Source: Rhizophagus sp. LPA8_4_AMF (Eukaryota > Glomeromycota > Glomeromycetes > Glomerales > Glomeraceae). Taken from it: a stretch of 29,951 nucleotides of DNA. Within the stretch, counting starts at the first letter, position 1. The number at the start of each line of letters is the position of its first letter. The position numbers and the translations under genes are program-made. Location: assembly GCA_021464525.1 (NCBI GenBank), contig JADRCO010000601.1:1-29951 (forward strand), read 5' to 3'. Positions 20,649-29,951 of this stretch are shown here, piece by piece. The notes under the pieces were generated by a model, which was not told where the DNA came from, did no database searches, and saw nothing but the letters and a program-made list of their open reading frames with translations.

Positions 20649-20682
<34 letters not shown>
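20542..20682. repeat. cluster of long A and T homopolymers
   Basis: Runs of about 20 A, 22 A followed by 13 T, 22 A and 29 A lie within 140 bp, separated by short unique words (GGGCCATTCACATTT, GG, GGCAAATCAAATT). The A22-T13 block can form a hairpin. Run lengths are likely unreliable in any assembly. Confidence 0.9.
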
Positions 20683-20685
<3 letters not shown>

Positions 20686-21179
20686 CTTTTTGCTTGGCAA
20701 CGCAGTAAAGAAAATCTTCGCGATATCGACATTTCAACATGATTTATATGATTTTATACGACAAATGATTTGTTCATATGATTTGTACGACTCAAACGGA
20801 TACGGTACGGTTCAGTTCATACTTCATTTGCATATGGTTCATAATATTTACAATACACTTTAAATTTTACATAAGCATTTTTTTTTTTTGGTATCAAACC
20901 TAAAATCAAAAAATAATATTTTTATTTTTTAACATTAAAAAATGAAAAAAAAAGATGTTACTTGAGTTTTTATATTACAGTAATTACAAAAAGGATTAGA
21001 GAAAAAAAAGGGATAGAAAAAAAGAAATAATTTTTTTTTTTTTAAAATATGTACATACTGTATATAAAATAATATTAATATATACATATTCTAAAAATAA
21101 TAATAAAATTAAAATTTTTTTTTTAAAAAAAAACTAATAATTAATAATAAAATAAAATAAAATAAATGATTTTTTTTTT
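20683..21179. other. 3' flank of the second F-box gene, no gene seen
   Basis: A less AT-rich block at 20690-20860 repeats the words ATGATTTATATGATTTTATACGAC-style (ATGATTT plus TACGAC, two to three times) and then gives way to A/T homopolymers. The 3' UTR of the minus-strand gene should lie at the right end. Confidence 0.45.
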
Positions 21180-22106
21180 TTAAGATATGACACAATTTCT
21201 CTTTCTTCTTAATGAATGTTGACCACCTTCCATTACAATATATTTTAAACCACCAACGTATCTATCTTTTTTCTTTTCTTCAATAGAAGCTAATAACATA
21301 GGAGCTTGTATACGAACAGTTTTTAAAGTTCCAACAACTTCATGATTTCCAGGACCATTATATTTCTTTTCATTTCTACCTTCAAATTCAACTTTAGGAG
21401 TGAAATTACCATTTTTTCTTTTACGATCATTATTAAATAATTTATAAGACCAAGAACCTTTGGTTTCTTCACAATCATCACAAGGAATTCTTACAGCACC
21501 ATTAGTAACAAAGAAGGTTTTAATGAAAGGATGAGCCGAATCAGTGTTACTATCAAAAGTATATATTCTCGTTTCTTTTTGTTCATAAGGAGAATCCCAA
21601 GTAGTATAAATTAAAGGTTCATTTAATGGATTTTCTCGAAGTATTCCATCCCCTCTTAATTTAAATCCCCATAATCTTTTATTATTAGGACCGACCATAC
21701 CAGATCGTTGTGATGAATTTTGTTGAAATGTTGCAATTAAATTATCCTTATCTAATGATTTAAATCCAAGATCAAATGTATTATGTATTGGAACGAAATC
21801 TAAAACGTATCGAGTAATCATTACCTAAAATAAAAAGTTAAAAAAAGGTTAGGTAAGAAAAAAAATATATATATATATATATTTTTAATAAAAAATAAAA
21901 AAAAAAAAATTATTTACCAAAATTCTTCGATGAGGATTCCAAAAGACATCATTGAAACGTCTTACTAAAATCTTTTTTATTTCAAAATTCATTGCACGAG
22001 AAAGTACCATAAATTTTGTTAATTGTCTTGAAGGTATATGTTTGAATATTTCCAAGAGAATTTCATTAGGTAATGGTACTGATAATTTTATCGATTTTGA
22101 TCTCAT
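21180..22106 (-). CDS. F-box protein, short form with a distinct C-terminal domain
   Basis: Two exons on the minus strand, 22106-21918 and 21824-21180, join in frame across a 93-nt GT-AG intron (donor GTAAATA, acceptor TTTTAG) to give 277 residues. Residues about 10-55 form an F-box (LPNEILLEIFKHIPSRQL, then a Phe/Trp-containing helix FNDVFW). The rest shows no leucine-rich repeats. It looks like a compact beta-rich domain with FDLGFKSLDKDNL, a Trp/Gly segment WGFKLRGDG, IYTFDSNTDSAHPFIKTFF, a CDDCEE pair of Cys, and a basic tail ending RRKRNCVIS. Its likely role is an SCF ubiquitin-ligase adaptor. F-box proteins with this tail type occur in fungi, but I cannot name the domain. The start is the first ATG of the F-box exon. 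Intact. Confidence 0.75.
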
Positions 22107-23100
22107 ATTTTTAGATATATATTAATATATTTTTTTTTTAGGTGAAAAAAAGAATAAATGATAAATATTAATTTTTTTTTTTCTTAAAAAAAAAATTTTT
22201 TCTTAGGGCTTTTGATTTTTTCGGTCTTAAATATATATTTTTTTAAAAAAAATAAAAAATATATTTCCGAGAAATGTATAATATTTATATATTTATGATT
22301 AGTGGTTTTGTGCTTGTGTCATAAAAGAAAAAAAAATCCACAAATAAGGATAGAAGGACTTTCAATTTAATTAATGTAATATATTATTTATTTTGAAAGG
22401 ACAAAAATAAAAAAAAAATTAGGTATCTGATGAAAGGTTGATGAATATATATATATTTTTTTTTTAATAATGCCGGATGACGGATAGTCGGATAGTGATT
22501 AATATAATTAAATTGAAATAAAGGTTATTCGATTAAAAGGATTGGTTTTAGGATTCTTGGTTTTTTTTTATTTGTTAAAAAAAAAAAAATAAAATAAAAA
22601 TAAAATAAGGAATTTTATTATTTATTATTTTATTTATTATTATTATTATTTTTATTATTAGATGATACTACTACTTTTTTTTTTCTTATTTTCGAACTAT
22701 CAAAGCTCTCAAAAAAAAAAAAAGGGAAAAAATTTTAATTTTTTTTGTTTTAAAAAAAAGGAATACTTCAACTTTTAGGCCAAATTTATGTAATTTTTTT
22801 TCAGATATGGATGGAAAAAAAAAAATAATTTTTTTTTTTTTATACGTACAATTAATATAAAATAAAAATAATAAAAATGGAAAAGTTGGGAAAAAAATTA
22901 TATTGTTCCATATTTAGTCCTTTAATAATAATAACGATAAAAAAACTTTATTTACATTATTTACATTACTTTGCATTATTTGCATTATTATACCGTTTGA
23001 GGGGTAGCATAAAGATTGGCTTACATTTGTACACCCCCGGTTTACATGGGTTACATCTATAAATATTGTTTCAACTTTTTTTTTTCTCTATCATATCTTT
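22107..23100. promoter_or_regulatory. upstream region of the second F-box gene
   Basis: Very AT-rich, with many A/T homopolymers. A cluster CGGATGA-CGGATAGT-CGGATAGT at 22474-22496, about 370 bp upstream of the F-box start, stands out as a candidate binding-site array. A short plus-strand ATG frame (22877-23062, 61 codons) lies over TTTACATTA/TTTGCATTA repeats and is not convincing. Confidence 0.4.
22474..22496. repeat. CGGATAGT short tandem repeat
   Basis: CGGATGA is followed directly by two exact copies of CGGATAGT. The opposite strand reads ACTATCCG. It stands out as the only GC-containing tandem motif in the local A/T background. Confidence 0.6.
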
Positions 23101-25038
23101 GTTCCATATAAAGTAATAGCATTACTATATATGTAAATCTTACGGGATTACGGGACAAAAATATGAAAGTATGAAAAGTTTATTTTAAATAAATTTTAAA
23201 ATAAATATATTTTACTTTTTTAAAAAATGTATTTTTAAATATTTTGAAGAACTCTATATAAATAAAAAACCTGTTTTTAGATAATTTCTAGATTGTGTAA
23301 ACATTCATAATATTCAAATAATATTCAAACAACGTTCATAAATATTATTCATTGTATAAATATCGGAATCTATTACCGTCGTCGTTACATGGCGAAGTAT
23401 AACGTCGCGTTCTACAATGTTTGCATGTCACATGAAATAATTCAATTTCTCTACTGTCCACTGTCCGACTCTATTTTTACCAATTTTAGTAAACAACAAC
23501 CTCATTATTAAATTTATTATTAGTAGTTGCTTTACAATTAAAGGACAATGGGATAAAGTAAAAAACTTTAATCATATTATACTAATGTTTATACTAATAA
23601 AAAATTGATGCATTTATTACGAAATAAAAGTAAGCTTTAGGTTAACAAATGAAATTATGATTATGAATTTAAACATTTAAAGTTTTTAAAAATATAATTT
23701 AATTACTTTATTAGGAAATTCTAAATTTATGTACGGTTGATGCCGTGATTCCATATGCATTTCCTAACTTTGATTATAATTGGTTAGGCTATAGATTAAA
23801 ATGAATTGCTTGTGTTTGACAATATGAAAAATCGTAACAATTTGTCTTTCTTCTAAGGTAGTTAAGGGGACAATTACAATGATATTTGTTCATTGAAGTA
23901 CTACTTTTACAACATAACAAAATTTAAAACCGGTGAGGCGGTGACTATGGCTATAGCAAGTAAAAAAAAGGAATTTTTAGAAATCCTGTATCAAGATTTA
24001 CCAAAAAGAATTTTATAGAATTTTTATGAAATAATCGATCTATTATTGGATAGATTGTCAAAAGACAATGATTTGTTTTATTATTATTATTATTATTATT
24101 TATATATACTGTATATTTATTTACACACTATATTACGTTATATATATTTTTTTTCTAACAAATAACTATAAAACCGGTTAAGCTTTAATATAAATATTCG
24201 GGAAATAGTAATGTACTTTTGCATCTTTAATAATGATAATAGTGATGCAAAATGTATTAATATTCAAAACAAGTTAATTACTAATACTTACCAAAAGTCT
24301 TTTTATTTTTACTTAAAAGGAATCCTTTACATAAAAGGAATCAATTCATGAAGATATTTGATAAAGTAATGGGAATCGAAAATTAATTATGGTTTAATGC
24401 AAAATATAAATGCAAGATATATTTTTCCCTTAACTTTTTTTTTTTTTTTTTTTTTGGTGTAATAATTAAAAAAAAAAAACAAATATTTGTTTATTATTTA
24501 CTATTTATTCGGCATAAATAGTTATTTTGGTTAGATTTGAAACCGGGGTGAAATGATAAGCGAAAAAAAGAAGGAAAAGATCATCAATGTTCTACTTGTG
24601 TGTTTTTATTACGGTTGATTACTTCTTATCTTAGATTAACTTAAACGCAGGGCAAGGGTTCATCCGTTCATGGGTTTATAATGGGTTCGCATATATACGA
24701 AAAAAAAATGCAATTAATTAATCTCGAGTAACAAATTTGATTTACATTGAACCTTCCGATATCTTGTTTGAAAATTAAAAATCTTTCCTTTTCTTTTTAT
24801 AACTTACAATATTTAAAATTTATTGTTTATCCGGTCCTCATTAACAAGATTAAATTTACCTTTTATTATCGAAAAAAGGTTTAAACGTTTTTGTCCTGCA
24901 ATTTAAATTTCGGGACTTTATCTTTTTTGTTTTAGACTAAAATATCATATGATAACTAACATAACTAAAGCACTTTACCTCATTGAAACATGTCATTGAA
25001 CATTTTCTTGAACTCATTAATTCTCTTTGTCCTGTAGT
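23101..25038. other. long intergenic stretch, no gene seen
   Basis: No exon-like block or bounded repeat is convincing on either strand. A T21 run occurs at 24435-24455, and short GGGTT-containing words recur near 24655-24690. Confidence 0.5.
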
Positions 25039-25150
25039 ATCACCTTATTTTTCATTGACTTGCATGTTGAATATCAAATGCAATATAATAAATATATGCT
25101 AAATTACTACAATATATGCAAGTCAAAGTTAAAAAACACGAATAGGTGAT
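25039..25150. repeat. foldback inverted repeat
   Basis: ATCACCT (25039-25045) and TTGACTTGCAT (25055-25065) on the left are inverted as ATGCAAGTCAA (25116-25126) and AGGTGAT (25144-25150) on the right, in the same order. This makes a long imperfect hairpin with a 50-nt loop. Weaker similarity may extend outward (GTCCTG near 25028, AATGTCCTA near 25171). It is probably a small non-autonomous element. Confidence 0.45.
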
Positions 25151-25697
25151 TTTTTTATCCCAGTATAAATGAAATGTCCTAAAAATAAATATCTTTGAAA
25201 ATTAATTATTTATTAACCTATCATATCATTTTTTTTTTTCCCTTTCTGACGTCTGATTACTTGAATTGATTGGCTAATAATCTTCAAAAACTGCAATATT
25301 TATTTTTAAGATTTTATAAAAAGTTAAATTAAATCGAAAATTAGTTAATTTGACTATCGCTGCTTTTCAAATGGTCCAGTCTAGTCAAATGTTAGATTAT
25401 AAAACAAAAACCTGAAATCAGCAGGGAAAATAGTTTAATTCAATAGGATCTGAACATCATTGTTATCATTATTGAAATTTGTCGATTAATATAAATAATA
25501 TTTTTATCACATGATTATCGTAAAAAAAAAGGTAACCCGATCGGAAGTCCTTTTTGATATATTTATACGATAACCAATCATAATTTAAATGTTAATTTGA
25601 CATAATAGGTTATTTTTTTTTCAATCCGAAACAATCCCGTACTATAACAACAGGACTACAGAAATTTAGTTAAATTATTAATTTAGATTAAATGTCG
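25151..25697. other. AT-rich non-genic stretch
   Basis: I see nothing here beyond AT-rich sequence. Confidence 0.5.
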
Positions 25698-25880
25698 AGA
25701 ATTACTACCCTTATTGGAAGCTAAATAAAGTAATGAATTTATAATGCTAATTAACGTGTAGATGGTAATTACATATTCTTAGAAATTATGGCTCTTATTG
25801 GCAGTCCAATAAAATAATGAATTTATACTGCTAATTAACGTGTAAATGGTGTAATGTATTTACATATTCGTAGAAATTAT
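25698..25880. repeat. tandem direct repeat, unit about 83-91 bp, just over two copies
   Basis: Unit 1 (about 25698-25780) and unit 2 (25781-25871) share CTTATTGG, AATGAATTTATA, TGCTAATTAACGTGTA, ATGGT and ACATATTC in the same order. A third unit starts at 25872 (AGAAATTATGAAG) and breaks off. Unit 2 is longer by insertions, including an extra GTAATGTATTT. Confidence 0.8.
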
Positions 25881-26038
25881 GAAGTAGTAGAGATTTCCTT
25901 TATTTAGTGAAACTCCTTTGTAATGTCTCATATCTCATTTTCTACGATAGATTTCTATCATATTACGATTACAATCAAAAAGTCTTGGCATTATAATCCT
26001 AAAGGAAGAGTGAAGGGTTCTAAATAGAATCTGAATTG

Positions 26039-26208
26039 TATACATGGGGGCGTAATTATTTCAGATAATTCGGCATTAAGGCGGCGTAATGGTGAAATAT
26101 ATTACACCAAATTTTTGTTCAAAGATATACTGTAGTATTACACCATTATTACACCGGTGTAATGCTAATATTTCGGAATGACTTGAACCTAATTCACCCC
26201 CATGTATA
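26039..26208. mobile_element. 170-bp MITE with TATACATGGGGG terminal inverted repeats
   Basis: TATACATGGGGG at 26039-26050 is exactly inverted as CCCCCATGTATA at 26197-26208. The inverted similarity continues with gaps for about 50 bp inward (CGTAATT/GAATTAGG, ATTCGG/ATTCCGAAA, GGCATTA/GCATTACACC, GTAATGGTG). The interior repeats ATTACACC in both orientations, so almost the whole element folds into a hairpin. TA at both outer edges fits TA target duplication (Tc1/mariner-like). There is no coding capacity. The ends agree well, so the copy may be fairly young. Confidence 0.75.
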
Positions 26209-27681
26209 TCTAAATTGAAAAAGATGAAACAAGAAAATTTCGTCAGGTGACGAAATCATATTGAGACTGACCATATTAAGAAAACATACGAGCTAACATT
26301 GTAGTAAATTTTCTAAATAAATTTATGATTATTCAGTAGTACAGTATTTCATTTTTAATACTAATATAGGTAAAACTTTATAAGTAGGCAGGGTCTTAAT
26401 TCAAAGATTAGAATAGAATCATCCTATTTGGGTATAAATTTATTGTTTTTAATTCCAGTTTAATTCCTATATGTAACTCATGATATTATTTCCCTATTCT
26501 ATATTGAATAGGGTTAATTATAAAGATTATAAACTTTTAAGATCTCAGTACTAGTATTAAATACAAATTGTTAATATACTACTTAAATATCTCTTTAAAA
26601 AGAATATTTTATATTGTTTATATTGTTATAATAAAAATTTTTTACAATTATATGTAACTGTAATTTATTAATTCAACAATATTATTATTATTATTATTCT
26701 AAAAAATTTAACAATATTAAAACTTTACAAAAATATATTAAAAAAAAAATTTTTTAATTCTTTATGTTTTTAATTAAATTTTTATAATAAAATTAAGCAT
26801 ACATAATTCTGCCTAAAATAATTTATAATTCCAGACAAATTGTTAGAATATTTTAATTTTTAAATAATAGTACTTAATTAAACTTTACAAAAACTATAAA
26901 AATTTAATCAATATAGTTTATAAATTTAATTTAATGATATTGTTTAAATATTATTTTAATATTTAATATCTTAATAATATTGTATAAATATAAAAATTTT
27001 ATAGAATAATATTTTATTTTTTTTTTTCCACAGTACATGATACTGTATATTTTATTAGAGTTATTGTTGAATTAATCAAAAAAAAAAATTAAGCTATCTA
27101 ATATAATTAAATATATCACCACCTGTCATTCTACAGAATCCTATGTGTACACTATCGGTAGATATTATTTCTGCATGGATAAAAATGCGAAACTATATTC
27201 CATCTTAGAGGAATCTCCCCATGGTCTAGGAAACCTGGTATCTAAGAACCTGCTATACTACAGAATTAATTTTTAATCCCCTCTAACCCCATACCAGAAT
27301 TGCTCCTTTAACAATTAATGTCATTATTGCATCTTTACAATGAGACAAACCCAATTTTCTTCAGTTAATTGTAAAAAGATAATAAAAGTTTTTCATCTGT
27401 ATATTTACTTGTGGTTAATTGCTTTAGAAGTTACATTTTATTGATGATGTGATACCAGCTCTTGTTTCATGAAGTATCATAGTTTTACATCTTGGGACCC
27501 AAATTAATTTGTAAAAGAGAGTAAAAAAGATTTAATAATTTTTTAAACCAGGTGAAAAGTCAAGGACTGTGAAGTTAATTTGCGAAGTTTGGAGGTGATT
27601 GTAGTGGAAATCAACCTCCTAGTGAATTCAACATGATTTTTTAAATAATGTGAATGCAAAATCATTATATTTAAAGATTGC
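26209..27681. other. non-genic stretch with possible retroelement 3' flank
   Basis: 26209-27100 is AT-rich with ATT repeats. 27110-27300 is noticeably less AT-rich (CCATGGTCTAGG, CCCCTCTAACCCC) and lacks an open frame on either strand. It lies directly downstream, on the minus strand, of the retroelement remnant and may be its 3' region, but that is inference. Confidence 0.35.
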
Positions 27682-27960
27682 CTAGTTAATCACTTGAGTA
27701 TTTAAATTAACATTAATATGCTTGTTAATACATTTCTTAATTTTTTCTGAAATGATGTCTTCTAAAGTAGCCCAAGAAGATTGTAATGTTGAGCAAACTG
27801 TAAGATGTGTTAAAGATTCTTTCACCTTCTCATTACATGAAGGATATTTAAAATAATTATAGAGCATAAAGCATTTTCATAATTGTTGAACAGTAGGTAA
27901 TAAATTATTGATACATCTAATAGAAAACTGTAACAAATTATTTGTTGTAAAGGATAGATA
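27682..27960 (-). pseudogene. retroelement C-terminal Cys/His region remnant
   Basis: On the minus strand the frame CINNLLPTVQQL reads into a TGA stop, then continues in the same frame as YNYFKYPSCNEKVKESLTH and LTVCSTLQSSW to a TAG/TAA-terminated end near 27682. The pattern (hydrophobic helix ending in LPT, Tyr-rich stretch, Cys...His...Cys) resembles the C-terminal end of non-LTR retroelement polyproteins that are common in Rhizophagus-type genomes. The internal stop makes it a relic. The family assignment is from memory of such patterns, not from a search. Confidence 0.5.
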
Positions 27961-28019
27961 TCTAGAGTGCAAAACATTTTGTATGAAATTTCAAACCACT
28001 TTTTATTCAAACGTATTAT

Positions 28020-28692
28020 GTGTTAAATTGTCATAATTAAAGGAGTTAGACCAATAAAGGTTGCATAACCAACTTGAAGAAATAAGATAATGAAAATTAA
28101 ATTATTAAATCCCCTAATATCCCTATCTATTAAACAATCATTCCAACTTAGATAAAAAAAAATATTAAATAAAAAATATAAATTTTATTTTTTTTTTTTA
28201 TTTTATATAGTGATGTAATCTTGATCACTTACATAAAAGCAATAATTACAACATATAAATACACAGAACAAAATAAAATAATTAATGAAGGTTATGTAAA
28301 ATCACTATCTTCCTCTACAAGACTAAGTCAACTGGATACCATTAGATACTAACGGTATTCTGTCAAGAGAACATCAAAAATCCAAAAATAAACCACCATA
28401 TGTATACGCATATTTATGCCAATATTTAAATTTTAAACCTTACTAGATCTCTCGACAGACTATTACTATTCAAGTTACAAAATGATGATAAATTAAAATT
28501 ACCAATATACCCTTTTCATTTTATCTTAGAAGATATATCCATATGATTTTCTAAAACTAAAACAAGACTATTATGTTTAATTCAAATATAATAACTAAAT
28601 TTAAAAATAACTATTCTAGAAAATTGTTCTAAAATAATATCATATGAATCCTGATCTAATTGAAACTTCTTGAAAAATGCTAACATTGCTGT
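28020..28692. other. decayed sequence between retroelement fragments
   Basis: AT-rich, with no open frame. It lies between two minus-strand retroelement fragments and is probably part of the same or a neighbouring decayed copy. Confidence 0.35.
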
Positions 28693-28796
28693 TGACAAAA
28701 TTGATCTTGCAATCTTAACAGATATAAATGAGGTAACTGTTTATGTAAATTGTCTAATATCGGTAATTCATTTGCTTTAATTTTCATGACCAATTA
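28693..28796 (-). pseudogene. retroelement fragment with LPILDNLHKQLPHLY motif
   Basis: A short minus-strand frame reads MKIKANELPILDNLHKQLP and then HLYLLRLQDQFCQQQ before a stop. The helix-LP(T/I)-x-x-x-L...LPxLY pattern parallels the start of the fragment at 27.96 kb. This suggests either two copies of the same element or a duplicated region. It is heavily interrupted on both sides. Confidence 0.35.
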
Positions 28797-29226
28797 TTGA
28801 AATACTTTATCTCCTTTTGACGTAACATATTGAGATTTTTTAATGTCAATTTCCAATCAACTAATTTTAAAATTGTCTATTATTAATGTTATTATTTCTG
28901 TTCAAATTTAGTAATAGATCTAAATATTGAGCTTCAAAGATCTGTTTAATAAGTAAAACCTTGTCTTTTTTCACAATTAAGTAATTCTATTTGAAGATTT
29001 TTTTAAAATACAGGGGTTGATTATGAAACATAATACAATCTTCATTGATTGATTCTTTAGCATATTTATCAACTAAATTATTGTAATAATTATCACTAAA
29101 TATGTACCTTTACCTTTTTAATTCTTACATGCAGATCAAAAAATTTTATAAATTTGAACAGAAGAGTCCAATATATCTGATATGGCAAATTCATATTGTT
29201 AATATTCATCAATGAGAAATTAAGCA

Positions 29227-29459
29227 AATGTAAAAATTTTTTATACAATTAACTGAGAATCACAATATATTAAAATATTGGATCCTTTAGGATATGTCAT
29301 AATTAATAATAAAATAGCTAATACTTCTGCTTTAATAACTGAAGGTTAATCTTTAAGAGCCACTTTAAATGAAATAGTAACTGGTTCGATAACAAAAAAT
29401 GCACCTCCCATATGGACTGTTGATAAAGCATATAATTTTAATGATCCATCTGGCATCTG
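29227..29459 (-). pseudogene. RNase H domain remnant of a non-LTR-type retroelement
   Basis: The minus-strand frame contains PDGSLKLYALSTVHMGGAFF, then SFKVALKD, a TAA stop, SVIKAEVLAILLLI, and IYCDSQLIV before another TAA. The spacing of the three acidic residues (Asp in DGS, Glu in KAE, Asp in CDSQ) matches the catalytic carboxylates of RNase H, which degrades the RNA strand of RNA-DNA hybrids. All three survive, but two in-frame stops inactivate it. It is probably the upstream part of the same element as the Cys/His fragment at 27.7-28.0 kb, about 1.5 kb away in the right order and strand. Confidence 0.6.
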
Positions 29460-29592
29460 TATAAGCTGTAATATACATTACTTCATTAAGACAATCTTTA
29501 ATTTCTAATAAAGAACATAAATTTTATAAAATAATATTAAATAATAATAATAAAATAATGTAATTAAATTAAACTTAAAAATGTTATTTTAA

Positions 29593-29660
29593 TACAGTCA
29601 ACTTTCTTTATAGCCACACAACCTATATTTAGTGACTATGATGAGGTGTGACTATAAGCA
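29593..29660. mobile_element. candidate DNA-transposon end with subterminal hairpin
   Basis: The sequence TACAGTCAACTTTCTTTATAG begins at 29593 (split here after 20 bases: TACAGTCAACTTTCTTTATA, then G). TTTATAGCCACACAACCT (29606-29623) is imperfectly inverted as AGGTGTGACTATAAGC (29644-29659). A CAGT start after TA plus a subterminal hairpin fits ends of pogo/Tigger or other Tc1/mariner-type elements. The second end is not in the window or is too degraded to see. Confidence 0.35.
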
Positions 29661-29951
29661 ATAAAATCACATGATCTAACCAGTAATTTTTGGCCAGAAT
29701 TATAAATAATAATTTTAGTTAAAATGTTCAAATTACAATAATTTTATTAATATTAATCCAATTGCTATGAAGTTACTACCACTAGATTCCTCTCAATAAG
29801 ATGATTTTAATAAGTCCAAGTTTATTAAAATCTGTTTACTAGAACCTGTTGTAATTAAAAATAAAGTCAAAATATTTAATGTTATGCAAATTTTACATAT
29901 GGGGACCGCCGCAGCAAAAGGTGGCGATACGATAATTATATAATTTCGAAA
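29661..29951. other. non-genic window end
   Basis: This contains a TGGCCAGAATTATAA motif at 29691-29705, shared with 7453-7467 in inverted form, and a GC-richer patch at 29901-29930 (GGGGACCGCCGCAG, GGTGGCGATACG) that is cut off from its right context by the window edge. No gene is visible. Confidence 0.4.

Noticed and set aside
20360-20863. Lys-rich and Phe-rich frames across the homopolymer cluster
   Set aside because: They consist largely of poly(A)/poly(T) translation, and the first begins with TTG rather than ATG.
22877-23062. 61-codon ATG frame rich in Leu, His and Tyr
   Set aside because: It covers TTTACATTA/TTTGCATTA-type repeats; no domain, no splice partners, composition explained by the repeats.
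15914-23403. Shared 13-mer ATGGCGAAGTATA at about 15915 and 23391
   Set aside because: A single 13-base match is expected by chance in a 30-kb window of this composition, and similarity does not extend.
1-29951. CRISPR arrays, bacterial operons or phage elements
   Set aside because: No regularly spaced repeats or ribosome-binding-site gene layout; introns and gene families show the DNA is eukaryotic nuclear.

Overview
This is nuclear DNA from an intron-rich, strongly AT-rich eukaryote, most likely a fungus of the Glomeromycotina close to Rhizophagus irregularis. The clues are long A/T homopolymers and AT microsatellites between genes, many short introns (mostly about 60-120 nt, GT-AG), two F-box genes in 30 kb (this group is known for F-box expansion), and eroded RNase H/retroelement fragments of a kind common in these genomes. 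The species is an inference from these features. Two housekeeping genes, eIF3j and clathrin heavy chain, anchor the annotation because their exons join into full-length, family-typical proteins.

Layout. 1-770 is an A-rich tract almost without C. 1455-1540 (-) holds a possible orphan terminal exon. 2699-4009 (+) is eIF3j in eight exons, with a leader that contains two tiny upstream ORFs. Convergent to it, 4411-6057 (-) is a single-exon F-box/LRR-like protein with a hAT-like miniature inverted-repeat element (6137-6400) directly upstream. 6400-8570 is non-genic and contains nested inverted repeats at 7203-7554. 8570-15600 (+) is the complete clathrin heavy chain: 25 exons and 1675 residues, including one GC-AG intron. 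16071-17144 (+) is an alpha-arrestin-like protein whose C-terminal half is interrupted by a GAT-repeat-encoded Asn/Asp/Gly/Ser insert. 19136-19852 (+) is a very acidic protein of unknown function. 21180-22106 (-) is a second F-box gene with two exons. From about 22.1 kb to the end I see no intact gene: the sequence holds homopolymers, a tandem ~85-90 bp repeat (25698-25880), two foldback elements (25039-25150 and 26039-26208), and a decayed retroelement on the minus strand (about 27.68-29.46 kb) with RNase H and Cys/His C-terminal remnants. Another transposon-like end lies near 29593.

The genes do not form a pathway. eIF3j acts in translation initiation and 40S recycling. Clathrin heavy chain and the alpha-arrestin both belong to endocytic trafficking (coat, and cargo/ubiquitin-ligase adaptor), but neighbours in fungi are usually unrelated, so I do not read the adjacency as functional. 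The two F-box proteins are candidate SCF ubiquitin-ligase adaptors. I found no tRNA, rRNA, CRISPR or prokaryote-type element. I found no clearly new biological system; the best candidates for undescribed material are the miniature elements, a recurring TGGCCAG-type repeat motif, the acidic orphan protein and the region outside the F-box in the 22-kb gene.
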